A stretch of 64,000 nt of DNA from assembly GCF_013402915.1 (NCBI RefSeq), contig NC_050720.1, forward strand, positions 434,001 through 498,000, read 5' to 3'. Positions 1 through 12,673 of this stretch are shown piece by piece. This DNA comes from Zygotorulaspora mrakii (Eukaryota; Ascomycota; Saccharomycetes; Saccharomycetales; Saccharomycetaceae). A program made the translations under genes and the position numbers. The notes beneath the pieces are model-generated. The model was given only the letters and a program-made list of their open reading frames with translations, did not search any database and was not told where the DNA came from. How positions within the stretch are numbered: the first letter of the stretch is position 1; every line of letters begins with the position of its first letter.

Positions 1-119
1 TTAGCTTTATCTCAATTCATGATATAGGAAACCAAGGAATTATATATCTCTATAATTGAATATCATAGCATTATCATCAATGTCAAACCAAGTTACTATC
101 GACAACGCCGAAGAAAACA
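1..119 (-). repeat. LTR fragment, inverted relative to the copy near 7.8 kb
   Basis: The first ~119 bases are, on the reverse strand, almost identical to about 7837-7950 (a few mismatches over ~113 bp). Read on the minus strand the fragment begins TGTTTTCTTCGGCG, fitting the TG start of a Ty-type LTR, and runs off the left window edge. It lies ~240 bp upstream of a tRNA-Ala gene, the usual landing zone of yeast LTR retrotransposons. No retrotransposon coding sequence is visible, so it is probably a solo LTR or the end of an element outside the window. Confidence 0.6.
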
Positions 120-360
120 TTCTTTCTAAATAATATATTACTATATGCTTTTATTGCTTTAGTTTATTACAAGCAGAGGAAAGTCGCGACAGGAGTATTA
201 CTAGGGATAAACACTAGGATAACTCTGAACAGTTATCTCAAGATTATTCAGTTAATTGGCTTAGAGCTCAACGAAAAGAATACAAAATCATCATTTCTGA
301 ATGACTAATATCACAGTATGCAGGTCCAGTCAAAACATATTATTTACAACACCAATACAT

Positions 361-433
361 GGGCATGTGGCGTAGTTGGTAGCGCGCTCCCTTAGCATGG
401 GAGAGGTCTTCGGTTCGACTCCGGACTTGTCCA
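361..433 (+). tRNA. tRNA-Ala (anticodon AGC)
   Basis: A 73-base cloverleaf with a D-arm/A-box (TGGCGTAGTTGG), anticodon stem CTCCC/GGGAG around TTAGCAT, and a T-arm/B-box GGTTCGACTCC. Anticodon AGC gives alanine. The acceptor stem keeps the G3:U70 pair that is the alanine identity element, and the U6:U67 mismatch also present in S. cerevisiae tRNA-Ala(AGC). Pair 5:68 is A:U here instead of G:C, a compensated change. A T run follows the 3' end, as expected for Pol III termination. No intron and no encoded CCA. Confidence 0.97.
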
Positions 434-729
434 AATTTTTCTTTTTCCACGGCTTTGCTCGTTTTCTGCCCGCTGTCAACTTGTTGACACCTTGCTATGA
501 ATCTGTGAGCAAGTTGGACTCATTTGTTTGGGCCCTGGCCAATGCCGACAGAAAAGGTAAATCACATCCATCAGGCTGACAAACCACATAATATGCCTTG
601 AGGGTTGTTTAATCTATTTTGGTTTAAATACTAAAGTAATTAGCCAGTTTTGCAAATTACAAGTCCACCATTCCAGGTTTATAGAGCGGTGCAGGCTGAA
701 GCAAAGCACCATTTTTCATTTTCACAAGT

Positions 730-1647
730 ATGGACAATGCTGTTGAGTTATTCAAAAATCTTCTTTACAACCATTCAGTTCAAATGGATTTTCTGGTTGA
801 AAAATGTGAAGGTGAGGAGTACTTGAGGAATCTAAATGAAATCATTACAGCCTTATGTCACTCTCTGAAAAACCATGGTAAGATTATCTTGGTCGGGTGC
901 GGCAAAACATTCAAAATTGCTAAAAAGACTGTAGCGCTGCTACAGTCACTTGGACTGCGTTCAACATATTTGCATCCGACTGAAGCATTACATGGCGATA
1001 TGGGGTGCATCAAGGAACAGGACTCTCTTTTGCTGTGCAGCACAAGTGGAGAAACCGAAGAGGTTATTTTATTTCTGAAATATCTTATAGAAATGGAAAC
1101 ATGGCCCGAAGATGTGGGCGGTGGTAAAGTTCTAAACAAGATATCTGTTTGTGCAAACCCCGAAAGTTCTCTGTCGGTGCTTTGCGACAACGTGGTGCAG
1201 GTTCCGCAGAAGTTCAGCGAGGACGAAATACAAGACGGTTTACGGGCCCCTACAGTATCGACCACTTCTATGCTTGTCGTTCTCGATTGCCTCTGCATTG
1301 CGTTGAGCAATGCGTACTATGACGGGAATACTCAGCGCAGAAACATCATTTTCAATAGAGCGCATCCAGCAGGTGGCATCGGGAAAAGGGCCAAAGCTTT
1401 GAAAAGCTCCGAATCAGCCCCATCACTCGAACCACCCGTGGCATCCGCCCTCACTGCGAAGCTTCGACCGGCGATGACCGAACTGGAAGTGTTGCAAACG
1501 TTGATATTGCATGACTGGATTGTTGTCGAACCCACGCTCCAGCTGCCCTCCAAAACTGTGCAGTTGCATTACAAAATCTGGAGTGCGCAACGTGACGTGG
1601 AGGGCGCCAATTTCTGTAACTACTTGAAGTCGAGGTTACAGACTTGA
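730..1647 (+). CDS. SIS-domain protein of the KdsD/KpsF/GutQ type (putative sugar-phosphate isomerase)
   Basis: 305 residues starting at an ATG. Residues ~45-220 form a SIS (sugar isomerase) domain of the arabinose-5-phosphate isomerase type. There is a phosphosugar loop VGCGKT at 55-60, HPTEALHGDMG at 82-92 (bacterial KdsD has a closely similar HGD-G block), STSGET at 104-109, and HPAGGIGK at 212-219, equivalent to the SHPGG-LG motif. The ~80-residue C-terminal tail occupies the place of the CBS pair of KdsD/KpsF but does not look like CBS domains. Bacterial members interconvert ribulose-5-P and arabinose-5-P. The substrate in yeast is unknown, and I know of no S. cerevisiae orthologue; its SIS proteins are of the Gfa1 type. 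Isomerase activity is inferred from motifs only. Confidence 0.85.
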   Translation: MDNAVELFKNLLYNHSVQMDFLVEKCEGEEYLRNLNEIITALCHSLKNHGKIILVGCGKTFKIAKKTVALLQSLGLRSTYLHPTEALHGDMGCIKEQDSLLLCSTSGETEEVILFLKYLIEMETWPEDVGGGKVLNKISVCANPESSLSVLCDNVVQVPQKFSEDEIQDGLRAPTVSTTSMLVVLDCLCIALSNAYYDGNTQRRNIIFNRAHPAGGIGKRAKALKSSESAPSLEPPVASALTAKLRPAMTELEVLQTLILHDWIVVEPTLQLPSKTVQLHYKIWSAQRDVEGANFCNYLKSRLQT

Positions 1648-3053
1648 CCACCCCTACCCGCAAAAGGACCCTGGCGTCTCCACGCCTTTCTTGTATTTGT
1701 TACCGGAGAAGATCAGTTTCCGCCGTGGACTGTTTGTGTAAATAAAAGCAGAGCTCACTTTGCTAGATTTTTTTGTATACTTAACGTTGATGCGCTCGGA
1801 ATGCCAAACATTACAGAGTAGTTTCCGTTCATCTTCACGCACATTCGCGTATGACGATTTCCAAGTCGAGCAGCCGCCCGCTGCAGCCGCCTACGACACT
1901 TGATTTTGTCATCTTTTCTCATTTTGAGTAAAAACACTCAATGCTGGAGACATGTCTGCGTTTTTCTTGAAGCACACGACTAAACAGGCCGGAAAGCGCT
2001 CAGAACCACGTCGGTCAGACAACTCACTGGCAAGACCAAGACTGCTTGATTACGTATGTTCCAGTTCAGGCCATATCGCGAACTGTTGAAGTACTACCTA
2101 TTCCCATGCGCACTTTACGCCCTGGCCTCGCCATGACCCCAGGCCTCAGCCCTCCTCTCTCGGAATGAGACGCATCTCTATCTATTCCGTCGTGTATGAC
2201 AAGTCAGAACCAACACAGAACCAACACAGAACAAGGCAGCCAGTGCTAGATCCCACTCCTCGTCTTGCAATGCAAAAAACGAATCCGTCAGAGAGATAAC
2301 TAAGCAGACGGTGATGCAGATTGCACAGCAGATTGTAATGCGCACTGCATCAGCCTACTTCCAGATGCACTAGGCACATGAAAACAACAATGACGTCCTA
2401 TCGGGCCCACAAAAGTCAGTTCCACGGGTTCTCCTAGGATGCTCTTTCAAGGTGTTCTACTTCGACATTTCTGATCTCTCTCTTTCCTTGTTTGTGCTTG
2501 CGCCGCAGCTCTTCCAGTTGGGCGACGCCAAAGCACGCTTAGCATTACTAATTTTAGTAGGAATTTTCAACGACGCCAAATACCGTTTTCTGTTCTCACT
2601 GAAACATTCGCGACATTTCACCTCAACGTAATGTGTGACGCTGCCATATCTGTAAATGTAAAAGCTATTTCGAGAGAAACGAGAGCAAGTTGGGCCAAGT
2701 CAGGTTGAAATAACATATTTCACTGAAGATTTTTTTAGTATAGGCTATTTACGTTGATTGAGAGTAAGAAGCATTTGAAGAAATCTATTCCAACTTGTAC
2801 TATTTCAGAGCTGGGAGCCCAGGATAGGTGGAGGATCAGAATCAGAAGTTGAGAAATCGATTGTTTGAAGCTCTTTTTTTTTCTCCTGTATTAGTAAAGT
2901 GGATCAAGGGGGAAACGTCGTAGCTCATCTCGTGGATATCCAAATATAATATAGGGCAGCATAGTGAGTTCATTCGTTTATAGAGGGTTCGATTAGTTTA
3001 GCGGATCTTATTTTGCTGGGGCCAAATTTTGCTGAGACGGAAGCATTGGCAAG
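1648..3053. other. Long intergenic region / KRE6 promoter
   Basis: About 1.4 kb without a supported gene. It holds a short 11-bp tandem repeat (cagaaccaaca units at 2205-2237) and a T-rich run just after 2870. Short ORFs at 1654-1937 on the minus strand are not convincing. It presumably carries the SIS-gene terminator and the KRE6 promoter. Confidence 0.5.
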
Positions 3054-5228
3054 ATGTCGGTAAGGAATTTGACAAACAACGGAAAAAATCTCAGCAGCAG
3101 TGATGAGGGTATGCAGACAGAGTCGTCACTGCTGTCAACATCCTCGGAGCGCAGAAACCCCTTTCTGGGCAGCGGGGAAGAGGACGAGGGACTGCTGGAA
3201 CCGGAGAATTCGAGTCAAGAGCTGCTACATAACGATTCTAGCGGCTCAATACGTTTTCAAGCGGCAAACAACAGCGGTGCGTCTCACTTTGCAGATCATG
3301 GCGGTGAAGGTGTGGGAGGTGTAGTACAGCAGCAGCCAGTTTCGGATTACAAAGGATATTACTCAAAAAACTCACCGGCCAACGCCGGCGGGGTTCCGGA
3401 CAATACGCGATTGAACTCAGCAAAGGGCCTTCCATCATCAACCTCTCTAAATACAGGGCTATCAGCGAACGACATCATGTCGCCTCCAGAGTATGACAGA
3501 TATCCGTTGGTAAGTTCAAGGATAAGTTCGATGGCTCAGATGCCAAATCCAAACAAATATACGCATGGTTTAAATTCTTCCTCCCCGGGGAATGCATCAG
3601 ATTCATCGATATCCTCGAATCCGTTTTTGGGAGAACAAGATTTTTCACCTTTTGGTGGTTATCCAGCTTCTTCTTTTCCTCTTCTAATGGAGGAAAAGGA
3701 AGATGATGATTATTTGCATAATCCTGATCCAGAAGAAGAGGCAAGGCTAGATAAAAAACGGTTTGTAATTGATTTCAAACATATGAGTAGAAGATCATTT
3801 GGTGGTTTAATTGGTATTTTATTGCTATTTTTGGGAATGCTGGTTGTTTTTGTTGTTATACCTGCAGTTACATTTACTGGTCGTAGAGGTACGCAAGTTA
3901 TCAGTCGGTTAACAGATTACCAATATCCCCAGTTATCAGCGATAAGAACAGCCCTGGTGGATCCAGATACACCCTCATCTGTTCTGACGAGACGAGCACT
4001 CGACGGTTCGCAATGGTCGCTGGCATTTTCCGATGAGTTTAATGCTAATGGCAGAACTTTTTACGAAGGTGACGATCAATTTTGGACAGCTGTTGACCTA
4101 AATTATGCAGCTACAAGAGATTTAGAATGGTATTCACCTGACGCTGTAACAACGAATAACGGTACGTTGCAACTAAGAATGGATGCTTTCAGAAGTCACG
4201 ATTTGTATTATCGATCAGGTATGCTTCAGAGTTGGAATAAGCTATGTTTCACTCAGGGTGCACTGGAAATTTCTGCAAATTTGCCAAATTATGGTAGGGT
4301 TACTGGGTTATGGCCAGGTTTATGGACTGCAGGTAACCTTGGTCGTCCAGGTTATCTGGCCAGTACTGAAGGTGTTTGGCCATATTCTTATGAGTCCTGT
4401 GATGCTGGTATCACACCAAATCAGAGCTCTCCGGATGGAATATCATATTTGCCCGGTCAAAAATTAAGTGTTTGTACTTGCGATGGTGAGTCACATCCAA
4501 ACCAAGGTGTCGGAAGAGGAGCTCCAGAAATCGATGTCTTGGAAGCTGAAGCTGACACTACGTTAGGTGTTGGCGTTGCATCTCAATCTTTACAAATTGC
4601 ACCTTTTGACATCTGGTACATTCCGGATTATGAGTTTATCGAGGTTTATAACTTCACTACTACATCAATGAATACCTATTGTGGTGGTCCTTTCCAGCAA
4701 GCTGTATCAGCTATCACCACTTTGAATACTACGTGGTACGAATTTGGTCCCGATGCAGGGAAATTTCAGAAGTACAGTTATGAATACCTTAATGATAACG
4801 ATAATGGATATATTCGTTGGTTCGTCGGTGATGTACCCACCTATACAATTTACGCAAAAGCCCTTCATCCCAATGGTAATATTGGCTGGAGAAGAATTAG
4901 TAAAGAACCAATGTCGATCATCCTAAATCTGGGTATTTCGACTAATTGGGCCTATATCGATTGGCAATTCCTTTTCTTCCCGGTCACTATGTCTGTTGAC
5001 TATGTTAGGATATATCAACCTAATGACAGTATATCGATAACGTGTGAACCGGATGGATACCCTACTCAAGATTACATCAATGCGCATATGAATGCTTACT
5101 ACAATGTTAACTTAACAAGTTGGGAAGAGGCAGGCTACAGTTTCCCTAAGAACATATTGACCGGTGACTGTACCAGTTCAAGATTCCAACTTTCCTCCAA
5201 TGATGGTCAGCATTCCAATTCAAATTGA
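3054..5228 (+). CDS. KRE6: Beta-1,6-glucan synthesis protein Kre6/Skn1, type II membrane GH16-like protein
   Basis: 724 residues, against ~720 for S. cerevisiae Kre6. A long Ser/Asn-rich cytosolic N-terminus (1-~245) is followed by one transmembrane segment at ~249-273 (GGLIGILLLFLGMLVVFVV), giving type II topology, then a lumenal GH16-like/SKN1 domain. The glycoside-hydrolase acidic motif EIDVLEAE lies at 492-499, with E492, D494 and E497 in the catalytic positions. Several N-x-S/T sequons lie in the lumenal part. In S. cerevisiae the protein acts in the ER/Golgi/plasma membrane and is needed for cell-wall beta-1,6-glucan. Non-WGD yeasts normally have one gene corresponding to the KRE6/SKN1 pair, and this appears to be it. 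Start chosen at the ATG giving the family's usual length. Confidence 0.95.
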   Translation: MSVRNLTNNGKNLSSSDEGMQTESSLLSTSSERRNPFLGSGEEDEGLLEPENSSQELLHNDSSGSIRFQAANNSGASHFADHGGEGVGGVVQQQPVSDYKGYYSKNSPANAGGVPDNTRLNSAKGLPSSTSLNTGLSANDIMSPPEYDRYPLVSSRISSMAQMPNPNKYTHGLNSSSPGNASDSSISSNPFLGEQDFSPFGGYPASSFPLLMEEKEDDDYLHNPDPEEEARLDKKRFVIDFKHMSRRSFGGLIGILLLFLGMLVVFVVIPAVTFTGRRGTQVISRLTDYQYPQLSAIRTALVDPDTPSSVLTRRALDGSQWSLAFSDEFNANGRTFYEGDDQFWTAVDLNYAATRDLEWYSPDAVTTNNGTLQLRMDAFRSHDLYYRSGMLQSWNKLCFTQGALEISANLPNYGRVTGLWPGLWTAGNLGRPGYLASTEGVWPYSYESCDAGITPNQSSPDGISYLPGQKLSVCTCDGESHPNQGVGRGAPEIDVLEAEADTTLGVGVASQSLQIAPFDIWYIPDYEFIEVYNFTTTSMNTYCGGPFQQAVSAITTLNTTWYEFGPDAGKFQKYSYEYLNDNDNGYIRWFVGDVPTYTIYAKALHPNGNIGWRRISKEPMSIILNLGISTNWAYIDWQFLFFPVTMSVDYVRIYQPNDSISITCEPDGYPTQDYINAHMNAYYNVNLTSWEEAGYSFPKNILTGDCTSSRFQLSSNDGQHSNSN

Positions 5229-6015
5229 AAGTCCATTGTCACTCATTTTTGCATTTAATATTTCTTTACATTCGTAACTTCATTTCCTTCTTCGACCACT
5301 ATGAGAACAAAGGCAATGCTAGATGCACTGGGTGATGAGGAAGAGCAAAACATTTTTAATGCTCACTTATGTCGCACGCTATTGCACAATACTGCACAAT
5401 GTGGCACAACAACGCTCTTTAGTAAAAAGGTGGTGATTTCTTTGATCGTACCCTTCGAGCTCATCCAAAAAATGTAATTTATATATATACTCATTTCTTC
5501 TTCTATTCTTTTTCGAATTTATACTTATATCCATACTTCAAACAGTTAACTCTCCACAAAAACAGGGACTTCTACCTCCACTGGCAGATGCTTGTCCCAT
5601 CTTTATGAGTCGGATAAATACTACTTCAAATTCTATTTGGTGTACGGCCATGCTACAAACAGCTATCATTGAAAAGCTTCACTTGGCAAATTACTGACAC
5701 AACTCAGGTGGGAATTGATCGTTGTCGATATTTCGTTTTATAGTATGAAAAAACCTAGATCCGTACAATATTATTAGCAGAAGTGAATTATACCTTTTAA
5801 TAGGGGCCCCAATTTCGCACGGAATGATAAAAATCGTTGATACTACACCACGATTTTTTATTTCATAACAGCCGATTCAAATGCTTGAATCACTCCTCTG
5901 TTTTACTTTTAAATAAATGGTGAAGTCATAGTTGTATATTTTTCTGTAGTCAGACGTATGAAATTTACTAAGTTCCTTTCGGAACTTGATAACCCTGTTC
6001 TTTAGATTATTCTCT
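5229..6015. other. Intergenic region, KRE6 to secreted-protein gene
   Basis: About 790 bp, AT-rich. It includes a 15-codon uORF (5958-6005, beginning ATG AAA TTT ACT AAG) that ends 10 bases before the ATG of the next gene in a different frame. I see no RNA gene. Confidence 0.45.
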
Positions 6016-6657
6016 ATGTTATTAGGAGACAGTATCACCGTTTTTTTAGCGGGACTCCTAGGTTTCTTAAGTTCTGTTACGGCACGCCACAATGATGAAG
6101 TCGTCGTGCAAGTAAATACTAATGTATTACTGAACGCGCAGAATAACATGGTAGAGATTGACGGTCAGGCGTACGGCATATTGGCAGATAAATACGATTA
6201 TAATGTTGATCCAGTTGTTGAAAATATCACAATTCCAGCCAGAAACACTGATAATAGAGGTGGAGGTCGGCTTACGGTTGCTTTGATGAACGTATTGTCT
6301 ACCTTCGTGAACCGGAGACCTCTTTTGACAGGCAAGATATGTAACACTATGTGCTTTTCAGAAACGACGGAAGACAGCACTGCTTATGCAATTTGTATAT
6401 ATAGGTACACTAAGAGCGCGTTGGGATGTACCACGGTCGATATTCCGCATTTAAGGAACGTGATTAAGGATAAGTTGCTAGAATTTGCGCGCCAAGAACT
6501 AACAGGTAAGTGCATTACCATCTTTGATTCGAATAGTAGCGTGACATACGCGAAGATAGTCATGCTTGGGAATGGGATAAGCATGGGTGATGTTCACTGT
6601 GAGGCGCCTAGCGACTGGAATGCACCTACTTTTTTTCAAAAGTCTTACATTATTTAA
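6016..6657 (+). CDS. Small secreted cysteine-containing protein, function unknown
   Basis: 213 residues from the first ATG; reading frame upstream of it lacks an ATG. Residues 1-~23 (MLLGDSITVFLAGLLGFLSSVTA) look like a cleavable signal peptide. The mature part has six cysteines (109, 113, 127, 138, 166, 195), an even number that could form three disulfides, and two N-glycosylation sequons (N70-I-T, N173-S-S). There is no second transmembrane segment and no clear GPI signal. I do not recognise the family. It sits alone between KRE6 and an LTR nest, a position typical of rapidly evolving lineage-specific genes. Its role (wall protein, secreted effector or other) cannot be told from sequence. 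Confidence 0.65.
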   Translation: MLLGDSITVFLAGLLGFLSSVTARHNDEVVVQVNTNVLLNAQNNMVEIDGQAYGILADKYDYNVDPVVENITIPARNTDNRGGGRLTVALMNVLSTFVNRRPLLTGKICNTMCFSETTEDSTAYAICIYRYTKSALGCTTVDIPHLRNVIKDKLLEFARQELTGKCITIFDSNSSVTYAKIVMLGNGISMGDVHCEAPSDWNAPTFFQKSYII

Positions 6658-6969
6658 ATTAGTTACATGCTTGATTAAAGTTTGCCATTGGTGATTGTTT
6701 AGCCTGTCATAGACCTGTCAATCCTTATTCTTCTTACACGTTAAAAGATATGGATGTAGAATAGGTAGAAATATATACTGACCTTAAAGTTTAGTACAGA
6801 ACCCCTATAGAACGTGCGTTTTCCAAACCTGAAATGTGCATACTAGGGCCGAGTGCGCACTCACATAAAAAAAGTCTCATTTGGTCAACTAATCGCAAAG
6901 CAGACGTTCATGTTTAAATGTAAACAAGGCAGTCTGAGACGATATTCTTGATAAAGTTCAGTGAAAATT
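6658..6969. other. Short intergenic region before the LTR nest
   Basis: AT-rich sequence downstream of the secreted-protein gene. I see no feature in it; the first recognisable LTR-like sequence begins near 6970. Confidence 0.4.
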
Positions 6970-7306
6970 GAGATCCTATCGAATTATCAGTCATTGAAAA
7001 GGTTATAGGCTCATAATTTATGCCGCAGTCATACCATTTCATCAATCCCATAGAATTATAAAACATATATGTTATTAGTCATTCCATGCATATACTTAAC
7101 CGAAGCATAGATTCTGAATTATAAGCGTCTTGCGATTGTCGGCCTGCAACTCTTCAAACATTATAACTCTGTTTAGGCTTCACCTGACCCCGATTTTTTG
7201 CTGTACCACAGGAAAAAATCTATCTTTGAATCTCTCAGGTTGTCCCTCCTTCAGTATGTCTTGCTTATCTGATAACATCAGTCGATGTTTTAACAATGTC
7301 TCAACA
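6970..7306 (+). repeat. Degenerate LTR-like copy C
   Basis: Shares a series of blocks in the same order with the copies at 7.4-7.8 and 7.8-8.4 kb: a 'catt...cccatagaa' block, 'gattctgaattataagcgtcttgcgat' (7108-7135 area), 'tctgtttaggcttcacctgac', and an end in 'tgtctcaaca' near 7306, the CA-type 3' LTR end. The copy is strongly diverged and its 5' limit is uncertain. ORFs inside it are not genes. Confidence 0.5.
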
Positions 7307-7439
7307 AGCTGGTATCAAAAATCCTGAAATTAACTCGCTTTCAATACCCAGGTTTCTCAGATTGTATCTGCAGTTCATACTTTGAAATCAATCTCATATT
7401 CAGCACAGTACCGACAAAGCTCAGCTTTTTGATGTGTAC

Positions 7440-7830
7440 TCTTATTAATCAGAGAGTAAGCTAACTTCGGACTTGTTAATGTTAAATTCGTTAAATATTG
7501 ACAATAATATCGTGATTTTCGGTTATTGAGGTCTATAAGTCCTTGATTTTTTATATCATATAAAATGAGATTGGATGTAGGGAAAAGACGTCAGTATTTA
7601 TACCTGGCATTCTGCAGCTATTGAAAGATAAATAGGATAATGAAAAAAGTATTTTCACCCCTGGCAGTTCACAGTTCGTGTTGTTATAAATGTATTCTTC
7701 CAGTCCCCCAGAATTTATGGTACAGCTCGTTATTTCTTATTCCATGCCATAGATTCCTCCGTAGTCAGATTCCAGAATTGTAAGCGTCTTGCTATAGAGC
7801 ATCATCTCACGACTCTCTTATCTGGAAAGG
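7440..7830 (+). repeat. Degenerate LTR-like copy A
   Basis: Collinear with the following copy. Shared blocks include the cttcgg start region, the 'tatatcat' block, 'gacgtcagtatttata' near 7588 (compare 'tacgtcagtatttata' near 7978), and 'cgtagtcagattccagaattgtaagcgtcttgc' near 7758 (compare 8115). It stops where the next copy begins, which suggests a younger insertion into an older LTR. No coding sequence. Confidence 0.5.
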
Positions 7831-8434
7831 AGGGTATCTTCGGCGTTGTCGATAGTAACTTGGTTTGACATTGATGATGATACTATGATATTCAATTATA
7901 GAGATATATAATTCCTTTGTTTTCTATATCATGAATTGAGATAAAACTAATTGAACTTGGATTAATATCTGGAAAATACGTCAGTATTTATATCTAGCAT
8001 TTCGCACCTATTGAAGCATAAGAGAGGACGACGAGTGAAGAATTTTCATCGTCATCACACCATTTCTAGTCCCATAGAATCCACAGTACAACTGTTATTT
8101 CGTCTTCATTCCATAGACTCCTTCGTAGTCAGACTCCTGAGTTGTAAACGTCTCGCGATAGACTGTCATCCGATATCTTTCCAGTATCGATTGACATTCT
8201 GTTAGGGTTTCATCTGACTTCGTTTATTTTGTTTTACAGACCAATTGTCTTATTTCTGATGCTTATAAGTCATCTCTTTAAGATATCTTACAATCTCGAT
8301 TTATATTTCAACAGATATTCTGTTAGGGCTTCATCTGGCTTCGTTTATTTTGTTTTACAAACTAATTGTCTTGTTACTGATGCTTATAAGTCATCTCTTT
8401 CATGTATATTACAATATCGATTTATATCTCAACA
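7831..8434 (+). repeat. LTR-like copy B with an internal 121-bp tandem duplication
   Basis: The best-preserved copy: its 5' ~113 bp match the inverted fragment at 1-119 with only a few differences. A ~121-bp unit starting 'attctgttaggg' at 8196 is repeated from 8317 with some divergence, and each unit ends near a 'tcaaca' sequence (8308-8313 and 8429-8434), like the 3' end of a Ty-type LTR. It ends ~135 bp upstream of tRNA-Gly, matching the tRNA-proximal targeting of yeast retrotransposons. The exact element family is not identified. Confidence 0.6.
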
Positions 8435-8570
8435 TAATGTCAACCAGTACTTTTATTATTCAATCATATTCCAAAATAATTCAACATGAGCGCATGGAAT
8501 TCCTAATGTCAGAGCTGGCATATATTCGATCAGTTGTTGTATATCAGATTTGCTGTCATCAAGATTTTAA

Positions 8571-8641
8571 GCGCAAGTGGTTTAGTGGTAAAATCCAACG
8601 TTGCCATCGTTGGGCCCCCGGTTCGATTCCGGGCTTGCGCA
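8571..8641 (+). tRNA. tRNA-Gly (anticodon GCC)
   Basis: A 71-base cloverleaf beginning GCGCAAGTGG and ending GGGCTTGCGCA, with anticodon loop TTGCCAT (GCC, glycine) and T-arm GGTTCGATTCC. As I recall the S. cerevisiae tRNA-Gly(GCC) sequence it is identical. The acceptor stem GCGCAAG/CTTGCGC is fully paired. A T-run follows the gene. No intron. Confidence 0.98.
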
Positions 8642-12012
<3,371 letters not shown>

Positions 12013-12673
12013 TAAACGACTGATCGACCGATTCTCGGCATACGTATTAATCAAGAACAAGGAGACACGTTCCCACCACGCCGCCACGGCTTTCTTAAAA
12101 AGAGATTCAATCAATTACTGCAAGCAAGAACCTCACATTTACTTATAGCCAACAACTTCACTTCCTCTCCGTAAATAGCTCAAACAAGCATTCATGTAAT
12201 AAGCTGCATTCAGTAACATTCTATGCACCTTTAAGTTGAAAAACGTCTTCTTATAGCCTATCTTCAACACTTTATTGGTTCGCTTAATCGGCTTCGGGCC
12301 TTTTCTGTGTGGGTTAAAAAACGAAAACAGAAAAAAAGGGGAACAGCGAGATTTCTCTTTTCCTTTTCGAGGGACGGGTTCTTGGTGGGACGAGAGTATA
12401 TTGAAAAGGAATTAAGGGGATGTCAAGGAATTGAAGGGGCGAGCACAATCGTTAAACAGTTATCTTGACATTCCTTGAATAAGTCAGGCATATAAAGGGC
12501 TGTTAGTTTTTCCTGATGAATGTTTTCATGGAATTGATCTGAAAGAAGTTGAGTGTCGCGTCTAGCAAGAAGTAGTTGGACTAATTTTTGCTATTCGCCG
12601 TTGATACTTTATCTCCCTTGACTGGACTCTGTTTTTATCTTTTTTTTTTTTTTTTTTTTTTTTTTGAGGAACA
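12013..12673. promoter_or_regulatory. GPH1 promoter region with three STREs, TATA box and a T26 tract
   Basis: Three AGGGG stress-response elements (STRE, Msn2/4 type) lie at 12337-12341, 12415-12419 and 12435-12439, the last two exactly 20 bp apart. A TATAAA box is at 12491-12496, ~180 bp before the ATG. An uninterrupted run of 26 T (12640-12665) ends eight bases before the GPH1 start and would give a poly(U) tract in the 5' UTR. S. cerevisiae GPH1 is a stress- and late-growth-induced gene controlled through STREs, so this fits conserved regulation. Confidence 0.6.
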
